Assembly (NCBI RefSeq): GCF_000741295.1
Contig: NZ_JGZG01000005.1
Location: 605,201 to 669,200 of the forward strand
Reading direction: 5' to 3'
DNA: 64,000 nucleotides
Source: Bifidobacterium pseudolongum subsp. globosum
GTDB lineage: Bacteria; Actinomycetota; Actinomycetes; Actinomycetales; Bifidobacteriaceae
Below, piece after piece: positions 55,852 through 64,000 of this stretch (positions are counted from its first letter, which is position 1; every line of letters starts with the position of its first letter). The position numbers and the translations under genes were made by a program. The notes below the pieces were generated by a model that did no database searches, was not told where the DNA came from, and worked only from the letters and a program-made list of their open reading frames with translations.

Positions 55852-56066
55852 ACGCTGCTCAAAGAGCAACAGCAATTGAGTATAGCAGCCTTCACCGACC
55901 AATACAACACGCGTGTCACATACCCATATAGCAGTACGCGCCACGTGTCACATACCCCCACGCCGCGCCAACCATCGCACTACACACTACCCACCACTTC
56001 ACTACCTCACCACCCCGCTATCCTGTCTCGCCACCACCGCCACACACCACCACACCCCAGCTTTCA

Positions 56067-56098
56067 TTCGAACAAATGTTCAGGTACCATGACACCTA
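56067..56098 (+). promoter_or_regulatory. LexA/SOS box and dinB promoter
   Basis: TTCGAACAAATGTTCA (56067-56082) differs by about one base from the Gram-positive LexA palindrome CGAAC-N4-GTTCG. A TACCAT -10 (56085-56090) places the start of transcription on the ATG at 56098. dinB is therefore likely SOS-induced and leaderless. Confidence 0.7.
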
Positions 56099-57369
56099 TG
56101 AGCAACGCACCACGGAACGCTGCCGCGAATCGTGACTGGGGGCACGACGAACGCGGCTGCACGATGCTGCACATCGACATGGACGCGTTCTTCGCCTCGC
56201 TCGAAATCGCCCGTCACCCCGAAATCGCCGACAAACCGGTCATCATCGGCACCGGTCCGCGTGCGGTCGTCTCCGCCGCGAACTACGAGGCGCGCAAATA
56301 CGGCATCAATTCGGCCATGGCGGCCGCCCGCGCGCACCAGCTGTGCCCAGACGGCGTGTTCCTGCCGGTGGACGGCGCCTACTACCGCCGGGTCTCGCGG
56401 CAGATCTTCACCGACATCTTCAGCCAGGTCACCGACGCGATCGAGCAGGTCTCGGTGGACGAATGCTACATGGACGTCTCCGGCGCACTGCTGCGCTGGG
56501 GCTCCCCCACGCGCATCGGAGCATGGTTGCGCGAACAAGTGGCCGCGCGATTCCACATCACCTGCTCGGTGGGCGTGGCATGCAACAAACTCGTGGCGAA
56601 AATGGCCTCCACGAACGCCAAACCGAACGGCATGCTGCTCATCCCAGCAAGCCAACACGCCGCTTTTGTGCAGATGATGCCACTGCGCGCCATCCCGGGC
56701 ATCGGCCCCGCGCTCGAACGCCGCCTGCACACGTGGGGCGTCGAATCTGTGCGGCAGCTCGCCGCGCTCACGCCCGCTGACCTTGAACGCATCACCAGCT
56801 CGCGCGCCCAGGCCGTGCACCTGTACAACACGGCGCGCGGCGTGGACGAGCGGCCGGTCGTGCCGGTCACACCGGAAAAATCCATCGGGTCGGAGCACAC
56901 CTTTATGCACGATGTGACAAGCACACGCGAAACACTCAGCCTGCTGCACCACTGCTGCGACACCGTGGCGAGCAGCCTGCGCAAACGCGGACTGATGGCG
57001 CGCACCGTGACGGTGAAACTGCGCTTCCCCGACCTGCGGTACATGACGCGTTCGCTGACGATCGAACAGCCCACCGACACGGCGAGCGCCCTCTACCCCG
57101 TGTGCGAGCAGCTGTTGCGCGGCATGATGGGCGTGGCGCCGGGTGCCGCGTTCACGCGTTTGGCGTCGCCGATCCGTCTGGCGGGTATGTCGGTGAGTGG
57201 GCTGAGCGAGCGCGAGCGCACGGTGATCCAGCCAACACTCGACGACCTGCTCGAAGAGGAGGCATCACCCGAGCGCACCACCGCAGCGCAGCGCATGCGT
57301 GGCGCAGAGCGGGCGCTCGACGCCGTGCGCGGCAAGTTCGGCACGAACAGCGCGCGGCTGGGTCTATAG
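56098..57369 (+). CDS. dinB: DNA polymerase IV (Y family)
   Basis: A 423-residue translesion polymerase. The catalytic DMDAFFASLE is near residue 25 and SVDECYMD near 122. The HhH thumb segment ALRAIPGIGPALERRL is followed by the little-finger domain. It lacks an obvious C-terminal beta-clamp motif, though a short tail (QPTLDDLLEEE) may serve. Start ATG 56098 is preferred to 56089. A LexA box lies directly upstream. Its last 6 bases overlap convergent dapC. Confidence 0.94.
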   Translation: MSNAPRNAAANRDWGHDERGCTMLHIDMDAFFASLEIARHPEIADKPVIIGTGPRAVVSAANYEARKYGINSAMAAARAHQLCPDGVFLPVDGAYYRRVSRQIFTDIFSQVTDAIEQVSVDECYMDVSGALLRWGSPTRIGAWLREQVAARFHITCSVGVACNKLVAKMASTNAKPNGMLLIPASQHAAFVQMMPLRAIPGIGPALERRLHTWGVESVRQLAALTPADLERITSSRAQAVHLYNTARGVDERPVVPVTPEKSIGSEHTFMHDVTSTRETLSLLHHCCDTVASSLRKRGLMARTVTVKLRFPDLRYMTRSLTIEQPTDTASALYPVCEQLLRGMMGVAPGAAFTRLASPIRLAGMSVSGLSERERTVIQPTLDDLLEEEASPERTTAAQRMRGAERALDAVRGKFGTNSARLGL

Positions 57370-58524
57370 CGCAGCGTGCAGGCGTTCGGCCGCACGCATG
57401 ATCTGCGCGTCGCTCGCGGTGGCGGAGAAGCGCAGGTATTGGGGCGCGCCGTAGAATTCGCCCGGGCTGGGCACAATGCCCAAGTCAGCGAGGCGGCCCA
57501 TGTCTTGCCAGCAGTCGTCGCCGAGCGTGCGCACCCAGATATAGAGCGCGCCCTGGGGCATGCGCGCGTCGTATCCGTAGGCGCGCAACGCCTCGACGAG
57601 CATGCTGAGGCGGTTGTAGTAGCGGTTGTGCTGTTCGCGCACGGCGGCCATGTCGCGCAGGCCGGCCGCCATCGCCGCCTGCACGGGACCGGGCACGATC
57701 AGGCCGATCTGTTTGCGCAGTTCGGTCATGGCGCGCACCAGAGTGTGGTCGCCGGCGATGCACGCGGTGCGGTAGCCGGCCATGTTCGACTGTTTGCTCA
57801 GCGAATACAGCACGAGCACGCCGTAGGCGTCGCCACCGCAGACGTCCGCACGCAGGGCGCACGGTGACGATTCGATCGAGGCTTCGCGGTTTTCGGGTGC
57901 ATCATTGGCGTCGTTCCACGCCATGAGCGCGTAGCATTCGTCGGAGAGCACGACGGCGCCAATCCTGCGGGCGGCGTCAACGATGCGGCGCATGCCGGCA
58001 GCGTCGATGACCTGCCCGGTGGGGTTGCATGGGGAATTGACCCAGACTGCCTTCACGCCATCGAGGTGCGCCCATGAATCGACGTCGGCCACATCGGCCA
58101 CCTTCTGCACGCGGGCGCCGGCGATCTGCGTGCCGATCTCGTAGGTGGGGTACGATGCCGCGGGCTGCACCACCACGTCGCCTTCGCCCAGATGCAGCAA
58201 CGACGCCATGAGGGCCACAGCTTCCTTGGAGCCGACGGTCGGCACCACGTCGGCGCCGATGGCCTCGAGCTCCACGTCGCGGCACGTACGGAACCATTCG
58301 TGCAGGGCGGCGCGCAGCTCGGGGGTGCCTGCGGTGGCCGGGTACCCGTAGGCGTTGGCGCTGTTGGCCGCATCGGCGAGCGCATTGCGCACGGATTGTG
58401 GCACTGGGTCGGCCGGAGACCCGATCGACAGGTCGACCATACCGCCGGCGTGGGCCCGCGCCGTGTTCTTGTATTGCGCCACACGCGACCAGTCATACGG
58501 CGAGGAGTAGCTGTGGAATCCCAT
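57364..58524 (-). CDS. dapC: succinyldiaminopimelate transaminase
   Basis: A 386-residue class I/II PLP aminotransferase for the succinylase branch of lysine/diaminopimelate synthesis. The PLP lysine is in YSLSKQSNMAGYRTAC near residue 230; NSPCNPTGQV and the C-terminal arginine region LRFSAT are present. Placement next to a ferredoxin gene is the conserved actinobacterial fdx-dapC arrangement and supports this substrate. AAAGGAG precedes the ATG. Confidence 0.85.
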   Translation of the reverse strand: MGFHSYSSPYDWSRVAQYKNTARAHAGGMVDLSIGSPADPVPQSVRNALADAANSANAYGYPATAGTPELRAALHEWFRTCRDVELEAIGADVVPTVGSKEAVALMASLLHLGEGDVVVQPAASYPTYEIGTQIAGARVQKVADVADVDSWAHLDGVKAVWVNSPCNPTGQVIDAAGMRRIVDAARRIGAVVLSDECYALMAWNDANDAPENREASIESSPCALRADVCGGDAYGVLVLYSLSKQSNMAGYRTACIAGDHTLVRAMTELRKQIGLIVPGPVQAAMAAGLRDMAAVREQHNRYYNRLSMLVEALRAYGYDARMPQGALYIWVRTLGDDCWQDMGRLADLGIVPSPGEFYGAPQYLRFSATASDAQIMRAAERLHAAL

Positions 58525-58665
58525 TCACGCTCCTTTGTTCAAAGGTTCGGGCGCACGTGCGGGTGCGCAGGTGCGGTTGTGCTGCTGACGATTATGGTTC
58601 CCCTCATTGACCGATCGGCAGGGGTGCGAGCCACCCGCCGACCTGACCGGGGCCGAACGATACAG

Positions 58666-58706
58666 GTTCGCCCCTTGCCTCCCGGTGTGAGAGGCAAGGG
58701 GCGAAC
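58666..58706 (-). terminator. hairpin after fdxA
   Basis: A perfect 16-bp stem, GTTCGCCCCTTGCCTC with GAGGCAAGGGGCGAAC. No T-run follows, so read-through into dapC is possible. Confidence 0.6.
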
Positions 58707-58729
58707 TTTGCCATGTGCGAAGGATGCGC

Positions 58730-59053
58730 TCACGCGACGTTCTGCGGGGGCAGTTCGGCCACGCGTTCGGGGTCCTTGCCGATTGGGCCGGCCGCCTGGG
58801 CGCCGCCCAGATCACCGACTTCGGCGAAGAAGTTCACGGCGGCGTCTTTGTACCACTCCCACTCCGGCGGCAGATCATCCTCGTAGAAGATCGCCTCGGT
58901 GGGGCAGACCGGCTCGCATGCGCCGCAGTCCACGCACTCGTTGGGGTTGATGTAGAGCGAACGGAGCCCTTCGTAGATGCAGTCGACGGGGCATTCGTCT
59001 ACGCACGCCTTGTCTTTGACATCCACGCAGGGTTGCGCAATCACATAGGCCAT
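58730..59053 (-). CDS. fdxA: 7Fe ferredoxin
   Basis: A 107-residue electron carrier with one 3Fe-4S and one 4Fe-4S cluster. The first cluster ligands are in CVDVKDKACVDECPVDC, the second set in CVDCGACEPVCP. The C-terminal extension WEWYKDAAVNFFAEVG is typical of the actinobacterial FdxA/FdxC type. An excellent AAGGAGG ribosome binding site precedes the ATG. Confidence 0.95.
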   Translation of the reverse strand: MAYVIAQPCVDVKDKACVDECPVDCIYEGLRSLYINPNECVDCGACEPVCPTEAIFYEDDLPPEWEWYKDAAVNFFAEVGDLGGAQAAGPIGKDPERVAELPPQNVA

Positions 59054-59121
59054 GGTGTCCTCCTTGCAAAATCGTCTACCAGACTACCGCCGATTGGCGT
59101 TCGGCGCCAGTGCGCCGCGGC

Positions 59122-60675
59122 TCAGTCGTGGCGCGTCTTCGTTTCACCCAGCTGCCTGAGGCGCTCCTCTTTGTCGAACCGCTCGAGCTCGGCGTCGAGT
59201 TCGCCGGTCCCCAGGCGCGCATGGTTGTAGCTGTACGCGAAGTACATGATGAATCCCAGCACGAACCATACAAGGAACCGGATCCACGTGAGCACGGTCA
59301 GGTTGAGCATGAGCCACAGGTTCGCCGCGGCCACGATGAGCGGCACCCACGGGTTGCCGGGGATCTTGAACGTGCGCGGCAGGTCGGGGCGCTTCTTGCG
59401 CATGATCGGGATCGCGAGCGCCACAAGCGTGAACGCCGAAAGCGTGCCGATATTGACCATATCGGAGAGCACGCTGATATCGAAACACGCAGCCACGAGC
59501 GCCACTACCACACCCACCACAATCTGCAATGTGGCCGGCGTGCCGTGGACACCCGTCTTCGACATGGCGCGCGGCAGCAGGCCGTCACGGCTCATGGCGA
59601 ACACGACGCGCGTGAGGCCGAGCAGCAGCACCATGACCACGGTGGCCAGGCCGAGCACAATCGCGAAGCTGATGATCTTGGCTGCCCAGTCGGCGCCCAC
59701 GAGTTCGAACGCGGTGGCGAGCGAGGGGCTATCCACGCTCGCGAGCTGCTTGTAGGAGACCATGCCGGTGGTCACGACGGCCACGAGCACGTACATGACG
59801 ATCACAAGGAGCATGCCCACGCCAATGCCGAGCGGCACGTTGCGCTTGGGGTTCTTGGTCTCTTCCGAAGCGGTGGCCACCACGTCGAATCCGATGAACG
59901 CGAAGAAGACGAGCGCCGCGCCCGAGATGACGCCGCTCCACCCGTAGATGGTGGGCTTCATGTGCGTCATCCACTGCCACAGCGGCTGCGCCATGCTGCC
60001 GCCGAGCTCGCCGTGCTGCACGTGGTTCACCGGTTCGCTCGGCGGCACGAACGGCGTGTAGTTCGCCGACTTGACGTAGAAGAACCCGACGACCACGACG
60101 AAGAGCACGATGCCGATCTTGAGGATCGTCATGGCGCCGTCCACGCGCGCGCCGATCTTGGTGCCGAACACGAGCAGCGCGGTGAAGAAACCGACGATGA
60201 TGATCGGCGCGATGTCGATGTGGAAGGCGCCGAAGCTGAGGTTCGTGTTCCAGTTGAGGCCCATGAGCCGCATGAAGTCGTTGAGGTACACGCCCCAGTA
60301 TTTCGAGATGACCGAGCCAGCCATGAGCATTTCGAGGATGAGGTCCCATCCGATGATCCACGCCATGATCTCGCCGATGGTGGCGTAGGTGAAGGTGTAG
60401 GCGGATCCGGTGACCGGCATGATCGACGCGAATTCCGCGTAGCACATGACGGCCGCGCCGCACACCACGCCGGCGATGATGAAACTGACGATGACGGCGG
60501 GGCCCGCGTGGAAGGCGGCCGCTTCGGCGCCGACCGAGAAGATGCCGGCGCCCACCGCCACGGCCACGCCCATGACGGCCAGATCCCACCAGCCTAGATT
60601 GCGTTTGAGTGCATGACCCGTCTCATTGGTTTCCGCGATGGTCTGTTCGACGGACTTTGTTCTGAATATCTGCAC
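59122..60675 (-). CDS. APC-family amino acid permease
   Basis: A 517-residue transporter with about 12-14 membrane segments. The start of the first helices carries the APC signature GVAVAVGAGIFSVGAEAA, and FAFIGFDVVATASEETKNPKRNVP lies mid-protein. It resembles the cationic amino acid transporter (CAT) subfamily, so a basic or branched amino acid is possible; the substrate cannot be told. GTG start with an AGGGAAAAGG ribosome binding site. Confidence 0.9.
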   Translation of the reverse strand: MQIFRTKSVEQTIAETNETGHALKRNLGWWDLAVMGVAVAVGAGIFSVGAEAAAFHAGPAVIVSFIIAGVVCGAAVMCYAEFASIMPVTGSAYTFTYATIGEIMAWIIGWDLILEMLMAGSVISKYWGVYLNDFMRLMGLNWNTNLSFGAFHIDIAPIIIVGFFTALLVFGTKIGARVDGAMTILKIGIVLFVVVVGFFYVKSANYTPFVPPSEPVNHVQHGELGGSMAQPLWQWMTHMKPTIYGWSGVISGAALVFFAFIGFDVVATASEETKNPKRNVPLGIGVGMLLVIVMYVLVAVVTTGMVSYKQLASVDSPSLATAFELVGADWAAKIISFAIVLGLATVVMVLLLGLTRVVFAMSRDGLLPRAMSKTGVHGTPATLQIVVGVVVALVAACFDISVLSDMVNIGTLSAFTLVALAIPIMRKKRPDLPRTFKIPGNPWVPLIVAAANLWLMLNLTVLTWIRFLVWFVLGFIMYFAYSYNHARLGTGELDAELERFDKEERLRQLGETKTRHD

Positions 60676-60752
60676 GTTCGTGCCTTTTCCCTGCTTGACA
60701 ATGCATGTTCGCTATCTTCCACCGGCGTTGTTCAAGCTTTTGGCATACCTAG

Positions 60753-60794
60753 AAAAGGCGGCGCCGGATATGTTGCATATCATACGGCGCCGCC
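60753..60794 (-). terminator. terminator of murB
   Basis: GGCGGCGCCG pairs with CGGCGCCGCC across an 18-base loop; on the minus strand the hairpin is followed by TTTTC. Confidence 0.75.
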
Positions 60795-60856
60795 GGATTC
60801 CTGTTCACTTTCAGCTGGAAACCACCCAGCTGCATGTGCGTGCTAGTAGAGGCAGG

Positions 60857-62107
60857 TCAGTCAATCACCGCGCCCACCAGCACGGGTTCGGGGATGAGCG
60901 TCACATCGTACTGTTTCTGCACACCTTCGCGGATGGTGTCGGCGAGCTTGACGATGTCGGCGCACGTGGCTCCCCCACGGTTCGTGATGCTGAGCGTGTG
61001 CAGGTCGGACAGCGCGGCCGGGGCGTCGTCACTGACGCGGTAGCCCTTGTGGAAGCCGGCGTGGTCGATGAGCCAAGCGGCGGAGAGCTTGACGCCGGTG
61101 GATCCGTCGGGCAGTGTGGCCGGGTACTTCGGCGCATCGTCCGGCAGACGGTCGGCGATCGACTGGCTGACGATCGGGTTCATGAAGAAGCTGCCGCAGC
61201 TGTGGCGGTTCACGTCTTCGTTCTGGCCGGTCACCGCCATCATCTGCTCGTCCACCACGTCCGCCGGCGTGTCATGCGTGTTGATGAACCGCTGCTGCGC
61301 TTCGATCGCGCGCTCAATCTGGTCTTCGCGCTTGCAGGCCTGCATGACGGGCAGACGGTAGCGTGTGGCGTCCTCGAGCATGCCCTTGCCGGCGCGCACG
61401 CCGAGCACGGCGGCGCGGATCCTGCCGATTGGCATGTGGTCGCCGAGATTCACCTGGAGCGCGGACGCGAGCTGCGCGTAGTTGACGGTGCCTTCCTCGG
61501 TGTGGGTGAGCGCGAACGTGACTGAGAGCACGATGTAGCGCGGCGAGGGGTAGAATTCGTCGTTCGGCACGCCGGGAGCCTTGTACATGCTGGTCTTGAG
61601 CAGGCTCGAGCGGTAGCCGAACTGCATCTCCACATTGGTCAGTGTCTTGGTCTGCTTGTCTTCGCGGTCCCACACTTCCACGGATTCCACCGAAGTGGCG
61701 ACCTCCTGGCCGTACGCGCCGATGTTCTGCACAACGCTCGCGCCCACGGTGCCCGGAATGCCGGAAAGCCCCTCGATGCCTTCGAGCCCGCGATCGACGC
61801 AGAAGTCCACCAGATCGTCCCAGTTGCAGCCCGCTTCGGCGGTCACGTGCACGGTGCGGTCGTCGCTTTCCACCGGCGCCGCCTCGTCGGGCACGGTGAT
61901 CAGGCGGCGCGCGTCGCGCAGCACGAGGCCATGGAAGTCGGCGTCAGAGGCGAGCAGATTGGATCCGCCACCGATCACGCACACGGGAATGCCATGGGAG
62001 TCGGCGTGTTCCACCTCTTCGATGATGCTGACACGGGTTGTGGGTTCTACGAAATGATCGATATTGCCACCAACTGCAATAGTGGTGAGTTCAGCGAATG
62101 TTGTCAT
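60857..62107 (-). CDS. murB: UDP-N-acetylmuramate dehydrogenase
   Basis: A 416-residue FAD enzyme that reduces UDP-GlcNAc-enolpyruvate to UDP-MurNAc in peptidoglycan synthesis. FAD-binding GGGSNLLASDADF lies near residue 45, GYRSSLLK in the middle, the catalytic Ser in CGSFFMNPIVS, and the catalytic Glu in IPEPVLVG at the C-terminus. It is a type I enzyme with an insert, longer than E. coli MurB (342). Start ATG 62107; a TACTGT -10 seven bases before it suggests a leaderless mRNA. Confidence 0.95.
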   Translation of the reverse strand: MTTFAELTTIAVGGNIDHFVEPTTRVSIIEEVEHADSHGIPVCVIGGGSNLLASDADFHGLVLRDARRLITVPDEAAPVESDDRTVHVTAEAGCNWDDLVDFCVDRGLEGIEGLSGIPGTVGASVVQNIGAYGQEVATSVESVEVWDREDKQTKTLTNVEMQFGYRSSLLKTSMYKAPGVPNDEFYPSPRYIVLSVTFALTHTEEGTVNYAQLASALQVNLGDHMPIGRIRAAVLGVRAGKGMLEDATRYRLPVMQACKREDQIERAIEAQQRFINTHDTPADVVDEQMMAVTGQNEDVNRHSCGSFFMNPIVSQSIADRLPDDAPKYPATLPDGSTGVKLSAAWLIDHAGFHKGYRVSDDAPAALSDLHTLSITNRGGATCADIVKLADTIREGVQKQYDVTLIPEPVLVGAVID

Positions 62108-62122
62108 ACTGCCCACAGTAAC

Positions 62123-62150
62123 AAAAAACCCGACCGTGTGGTCGGGTTTT
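62123..62150. terminator. terminator between rpmG and murB
   Basis: AAAACCCGACC and its complement form a stem with a 4-base loop; on the minus strand, after rpmG, TTTTTTG follows. Confidence 0.8.
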
Positions 62151-62168
62151 GAAATAAGCTTAGTGAGC

Positions 62169-62339
62169 TCAGCGGGTCTCGCGGTGAAGGGTCTGCTTGC
62201 CGCAGCGCGGGCAGAACTTCTTCAGCTCGAGACGATCCGGAGTGTTACGACGGTTCTTGGTCGTAATGTAGTTACGCTCTTTGCACTCGGTGCATGCCAG
62301 CGTGATGCCCGGACGAATGTCGGCGCTCTTGCTTGCCAT
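62169..62339 (-). CDS. rpmG: 50S ribosomal protein L33
   Basis: bL33, 56 residues, zinc-binding form with cysteine pairs CTEC and CPRC. Sequence starts [19 protein letters not shown] and ends [10 protein letters not shown]. It is preceded by tRNA genes Tyr, Thr and Met, a widespread actinobacterial tRNA-rpmG linkage. Confidence 0.97.
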   Translation of the reverse strand: MASKSADIRPGITLACTECKERNYITTKNRRNTPDRLELKKFCPRCGKQTLHRETR

Positions 62340-62386
62340 TGGATTCACCTCTTGTGTTAGTTCGTTGGCCGGTTCCCCGACCTTAG

Positions 62387-62460
62387 TAGCGAGAAAGAGA
62401 CTCGAACTCTTGACCTTACGATTATGAGTCGTACGCTCTAGCCAGCTGAGCTATCCCGCC
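62387..62460 (-). tRNA. tRNA-Met(CAU), probably elongator
   Basis: Acceptor GGCGGGA/TCTCGCT (with G-U pairs), discriminator A. The anticodon stem-loop is TACGA-CTCATAA-TCGTA. The anticodon stem lacks the three G-C pairs typical of initiator tRNA, so this is an elongator. CCA is not encoded. Confidence 0.92.
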
Positions 62461-62464
62461 AGAG

Positions 62465-62536
<72 letters not shown>

Positions 62537-62537
62537 G

Positions 62538-62619
62538 TGGCGGATAGTGGATTCGAACCACTGAAGCACGAAGCGACTGATTTACAGTCAGTTCCCTTTG
62601 ACCGCTTGGGAAATCCGCC
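62538..62619 (-). tRNA. tRNA-Tyr(GUA)
   Basis: A class II tRNA with acceptor GGCGGAT/ATCCGCC, anticodon stem-loop ACTGA-CTGTAAA-TCAGT and a long variable arm. One base separates it from tRNA-Thr. First gene of the Tyr-Thr-Met-rpmG unit. Confidence 0.95.
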
Positions 62620-62738
62620 ATCGTTTTCGGTTGAGGCCTCAACCGGCAACTTGGCTAGTATGCCACGAACCGCTAACTTTTGGCAAGTGTCGGCGTGTCG
62701 CACCATGACAAGCACCTTGAAACCCAGTCATTGCAACG

Positions 62739-62777
62739 AAAAAGCGGGACGCGCCAGGTCTCCCCGGCGCGCCCCGC
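62739..62777 (-). terminator. terminator of groES
   Basis: GCGGGACGCGCC pairs with GGCGCGCCCCGC (one mismatch); five T residues follow on the minus strand. Confidence 0.8.
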
Positions 62778-62806
62778 CTGACCAACAATGTCGGTATGCG
62801 GCCTGA

Positions 62807-63100
62807 TCAGGCAAGCACCGCCAGCACGTCGCGCGCAGCGACGATCAGGTAGTCCTCACCCTGGTAGTGCACCTCGGTGCCGCCGTACTTGGAGTACAGG
62901 ATCTTGTCGCCGACCTGCACGTCCATCGGGATGCGCTCACCCTTCTCGTCGCGGCGGCCCGGGCCGACGGCCAGGACTTCGCCCTGCTGCGGCTTCTCCT
63001 TGGCGTTGTCCGGGATGTACAGACCGGATGCGGTCTGGGTCTCGGCCTCCGCCTGCTTGACGATAATCTTGTCTTCCAGTGGCTTCAGTGGGAACGACAC
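62807..63100 (-). CDS. groES: co-chaperonin GroES
   Basis: A 97-residue Cpn10 lid for Gro[19 protein letters not shown] at the N-terminus, the mobile loop [20 protein letters not shown] and [11 protein letters not shown] are typical. The GTG at 63100 is chosen because GGAAAGAGG lies 6 bases upstream and the length is then normal. groEL is not adjacent, as in other bifidobacteria. Control is by a CIRCE element. Confidence 0.96.
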   Translation of the reverse strand: MSFPLKPLEDKIIVKQAEAETQTASGLYIPDNAKEKPQQGEVLAVGPGRRDEKGERIPMDVQVGDKILYSKYGGTEVHYQGEDYLIVAARDVLAVLA

Positions 63101-63204
63101 AGCGAACCTCTTTCCATTCGGTAATCGAATCATGCCCGCTCGGGAACGGTGCTGCAGGCGGCTGACGAAACACTTGCCTCGCTGTTCCCTTGCGCTAGTT
63201 GCCT

Positions 63205-63246
63205 ATCCTAGCGCGGTTTTTAGCACTCTGCCAACTTGAGTGCTAA
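63205..63246 (-). promoter_or_regulatory. groES promoter with CIRCE operator
   Basis: A perfect CIRCE, TTAGCACTC-N9-GAGTGCTAA, spans 63220-63246. On the minus strand TTGGCA (63229-63234), inside the CIRCE spacer, and TAGGAT (63205-63210), 18 bases on, form the promoter. HrcA binding would block it. Confidence 0.92.
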
Positions 63247-63276
63247 CGCTTTGAGAGAAAACCCAGTAATGGCAAC

Positions 63277-63304
63277 AAAAAAACCAGCCGTCTCCGGCTG
63301 GTTT
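63277..63304 (-). terminator. terminator of the right-edge gene
   Basis: AAACCAGCCG pairs with CGGCTGGTTT across TCTC and is followed by seven T residues on the minus strand. Confidence 0.85.
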
Positions 63305-63321
63305 CGACGTGTTGCGGCAAG

Positions 63322-64000
63322 TCACCCGTTGCGTCGCGCCAGGATCGTCTCCAGACTCGACCCGAGCGAATCGGACGTCTCGTCCGGCGCCTCCACCGTG
63401 GCCGAGGCCTCGGTCTCGTGGAACGCGACCGAATCGTTCACGGCGGCGCGGTTCGGCTGGGCGGCCTTGGCGTCCGTCTGCCCGCTCTCCTCGGCCGGCT
63501 CCGCCGCATCACTCGCGGCGGGCGCGGACTCGGCATCGGGTTCAACGTCACGCGGCGTGGCCTTCGCCACCTGCCGCGTGGACTTGATCTCGAGGCTCAG
63601 CGCGTCGTCTTGCTCAATCTCCACGCCATTGCGCGGCGAGCCGAGCGAGAACGAGATGAGATCCTGATTGACCGCCATGTCGAACGCGTCGACGGCGGAA
63701 GCCGGCGAGACGCGCGACAGTTCGTTCGTTTCGTCAAGCGGATACGCCGTGTCATGGTCGCGCACCACGAGCTGCGCGTGCATCCGGTGATTCTCAGACA
63801 CCACCGCGGGCTGTTCAGCGGACTTCGCTGCAGCCGGCTGCGCGGACTGCGCCTTGGACTGTGCCGCCAGCGCGGCCTGCTCGGCCTGACGGCGCGCGAG
63901 CGCCTCCTGCTGCTCGATGCGGCCCTGATGCAGCGCGCGGCGAATCTCGCGCTGTTCCAGCACGTCGGTGCGCGCGTCTTCCTCGTGCGGCGCGGCGGCG
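63322..64000 (-). CDS. partial CDS, C-terminal region of an unknown acidic protein
   Basis: The frame is open through the right window edge, so the start lies outside. The visible 226 residues contain a helical Gln/Arg/Ala-rich part (RRALHQGRIEQQEALARRQ) that may form a coiled coil. A more ordered stretch (HAQLVVRDHDTAYPLDETNELSRV, then DQDDALSLEIKSTRQ-like) and an acidic Ala/Glu/Ser-rich tail ending SLETILARRNG follow. No family is recognised. A strong terminator follows it. Confidence 0.55.
   Translation of the reverse strand, partial: AAAPHEEDARTDVLEQREIRRALHQGRIEQQEALARRQAEQAALAAQSKAQSAQPAAAKSAEQPAVVSENHRMHAQLVVRDHDTAYPLDETNELSRVSPASAVDAFDMAVNQDLISFSLGSPRNGVEIEQDDALSLEIKSTRQVAKATPRDVEPDAESAPAASDAAEPAEESGQTDAKAAQPNRAAVNDSVAFHETEASATVEAPDETSDSLGSSLETILARRNG

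Overview
The window is a 64 kb chromosomal segment of a high-GC actinobacterium, most likely a Bifidobacterium. The signs are a bifunctional AdhE, a standalone groES under a CIRCE operator, two glycogen/maltodextrin enzymes, a PTS permease, an actinobacterial dapC-fdxA pair, an IF-2 with a very long Arg/Gly-rich linker, and a 29-residue bS22-type ribosomal peptide known from actinobacteria. Species cannot be fixed by eye; the B. animalis/pseudolongum group is only a guess. No rRNA, CRISPR array or intact insertion sequence was seen.

Layout. Bases 1-700 are non-core DNA: inverted repeat, AT microsatellite and one small ORF with a strong Shine-Dalgarno, next to tRNA-Ser(UGA). From 0.87 to 20.3 kb there is housekeeping metabolism and RNA/translation factors: serS, a lipid kinase, a PTS EIIBCA, pgm, an extended RNase HI, rpiA, a bS22-like peptide, a membrane-anchored protein with a probable frameshift, radA, ribF, truB-rbfA-infB-nusA and a lipoprotein. 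tRNA-Ser(CGA) follows, then a 104-bp tandem repeat. From 20.96 to 37.13 kb the ribosomal supercluster runs leftward: S10 operon (rpsJ to rpsQ), spc operon (rplN to rplO), secY-adk, then infA-rpmJ-rpsM-rpsK-rpoA-rplQ-truA. From 37.3 to 46.4 kb lie a truncated AbiEi-type gene, a YwiC-like membrane protein, adhE, a ROK regulator and a GlgX-type debranching enzyme. From 46.5 to 50.3 kb lie rplM-rpsI and a GmrSD-type type IV restriction gene. From 50.5 to 64 kb lie malQ, a repeat protein, a YigZ protein, a D-2-hydroxyacid dehydrogenase, tRNA-Ser(GCU), dinB, dapC, fdxA, an APC permease, murB, rpmG, tRNAs Met/Thr/Tyr, groES and a gene cut by the window edge.

Regulation that can be read directly: a CIRCE element over the groES promoter, a LexA-type box before dinB, a Rex-type operator touching the adhE -10, a LacI-type half-palindrome before the PTS gene, and an 18-bp perfect hairpin exactly at the S10/spc operon boundary. 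Several promoters (radA, glgX, dinB, perhaps malQ) place the predicted transcription start on the ATG, so these mRNAs are probably leaderless.

The most unusual observation is a structured dispersed repeat whose copies in this window all lie just downstream of a tRNA-Ser gene and in the same orientation (three different isoacceptors), together with a second 52-bp repeat that meets it at one locus. All statements rest on reading the sequence; no search or alignment was run.
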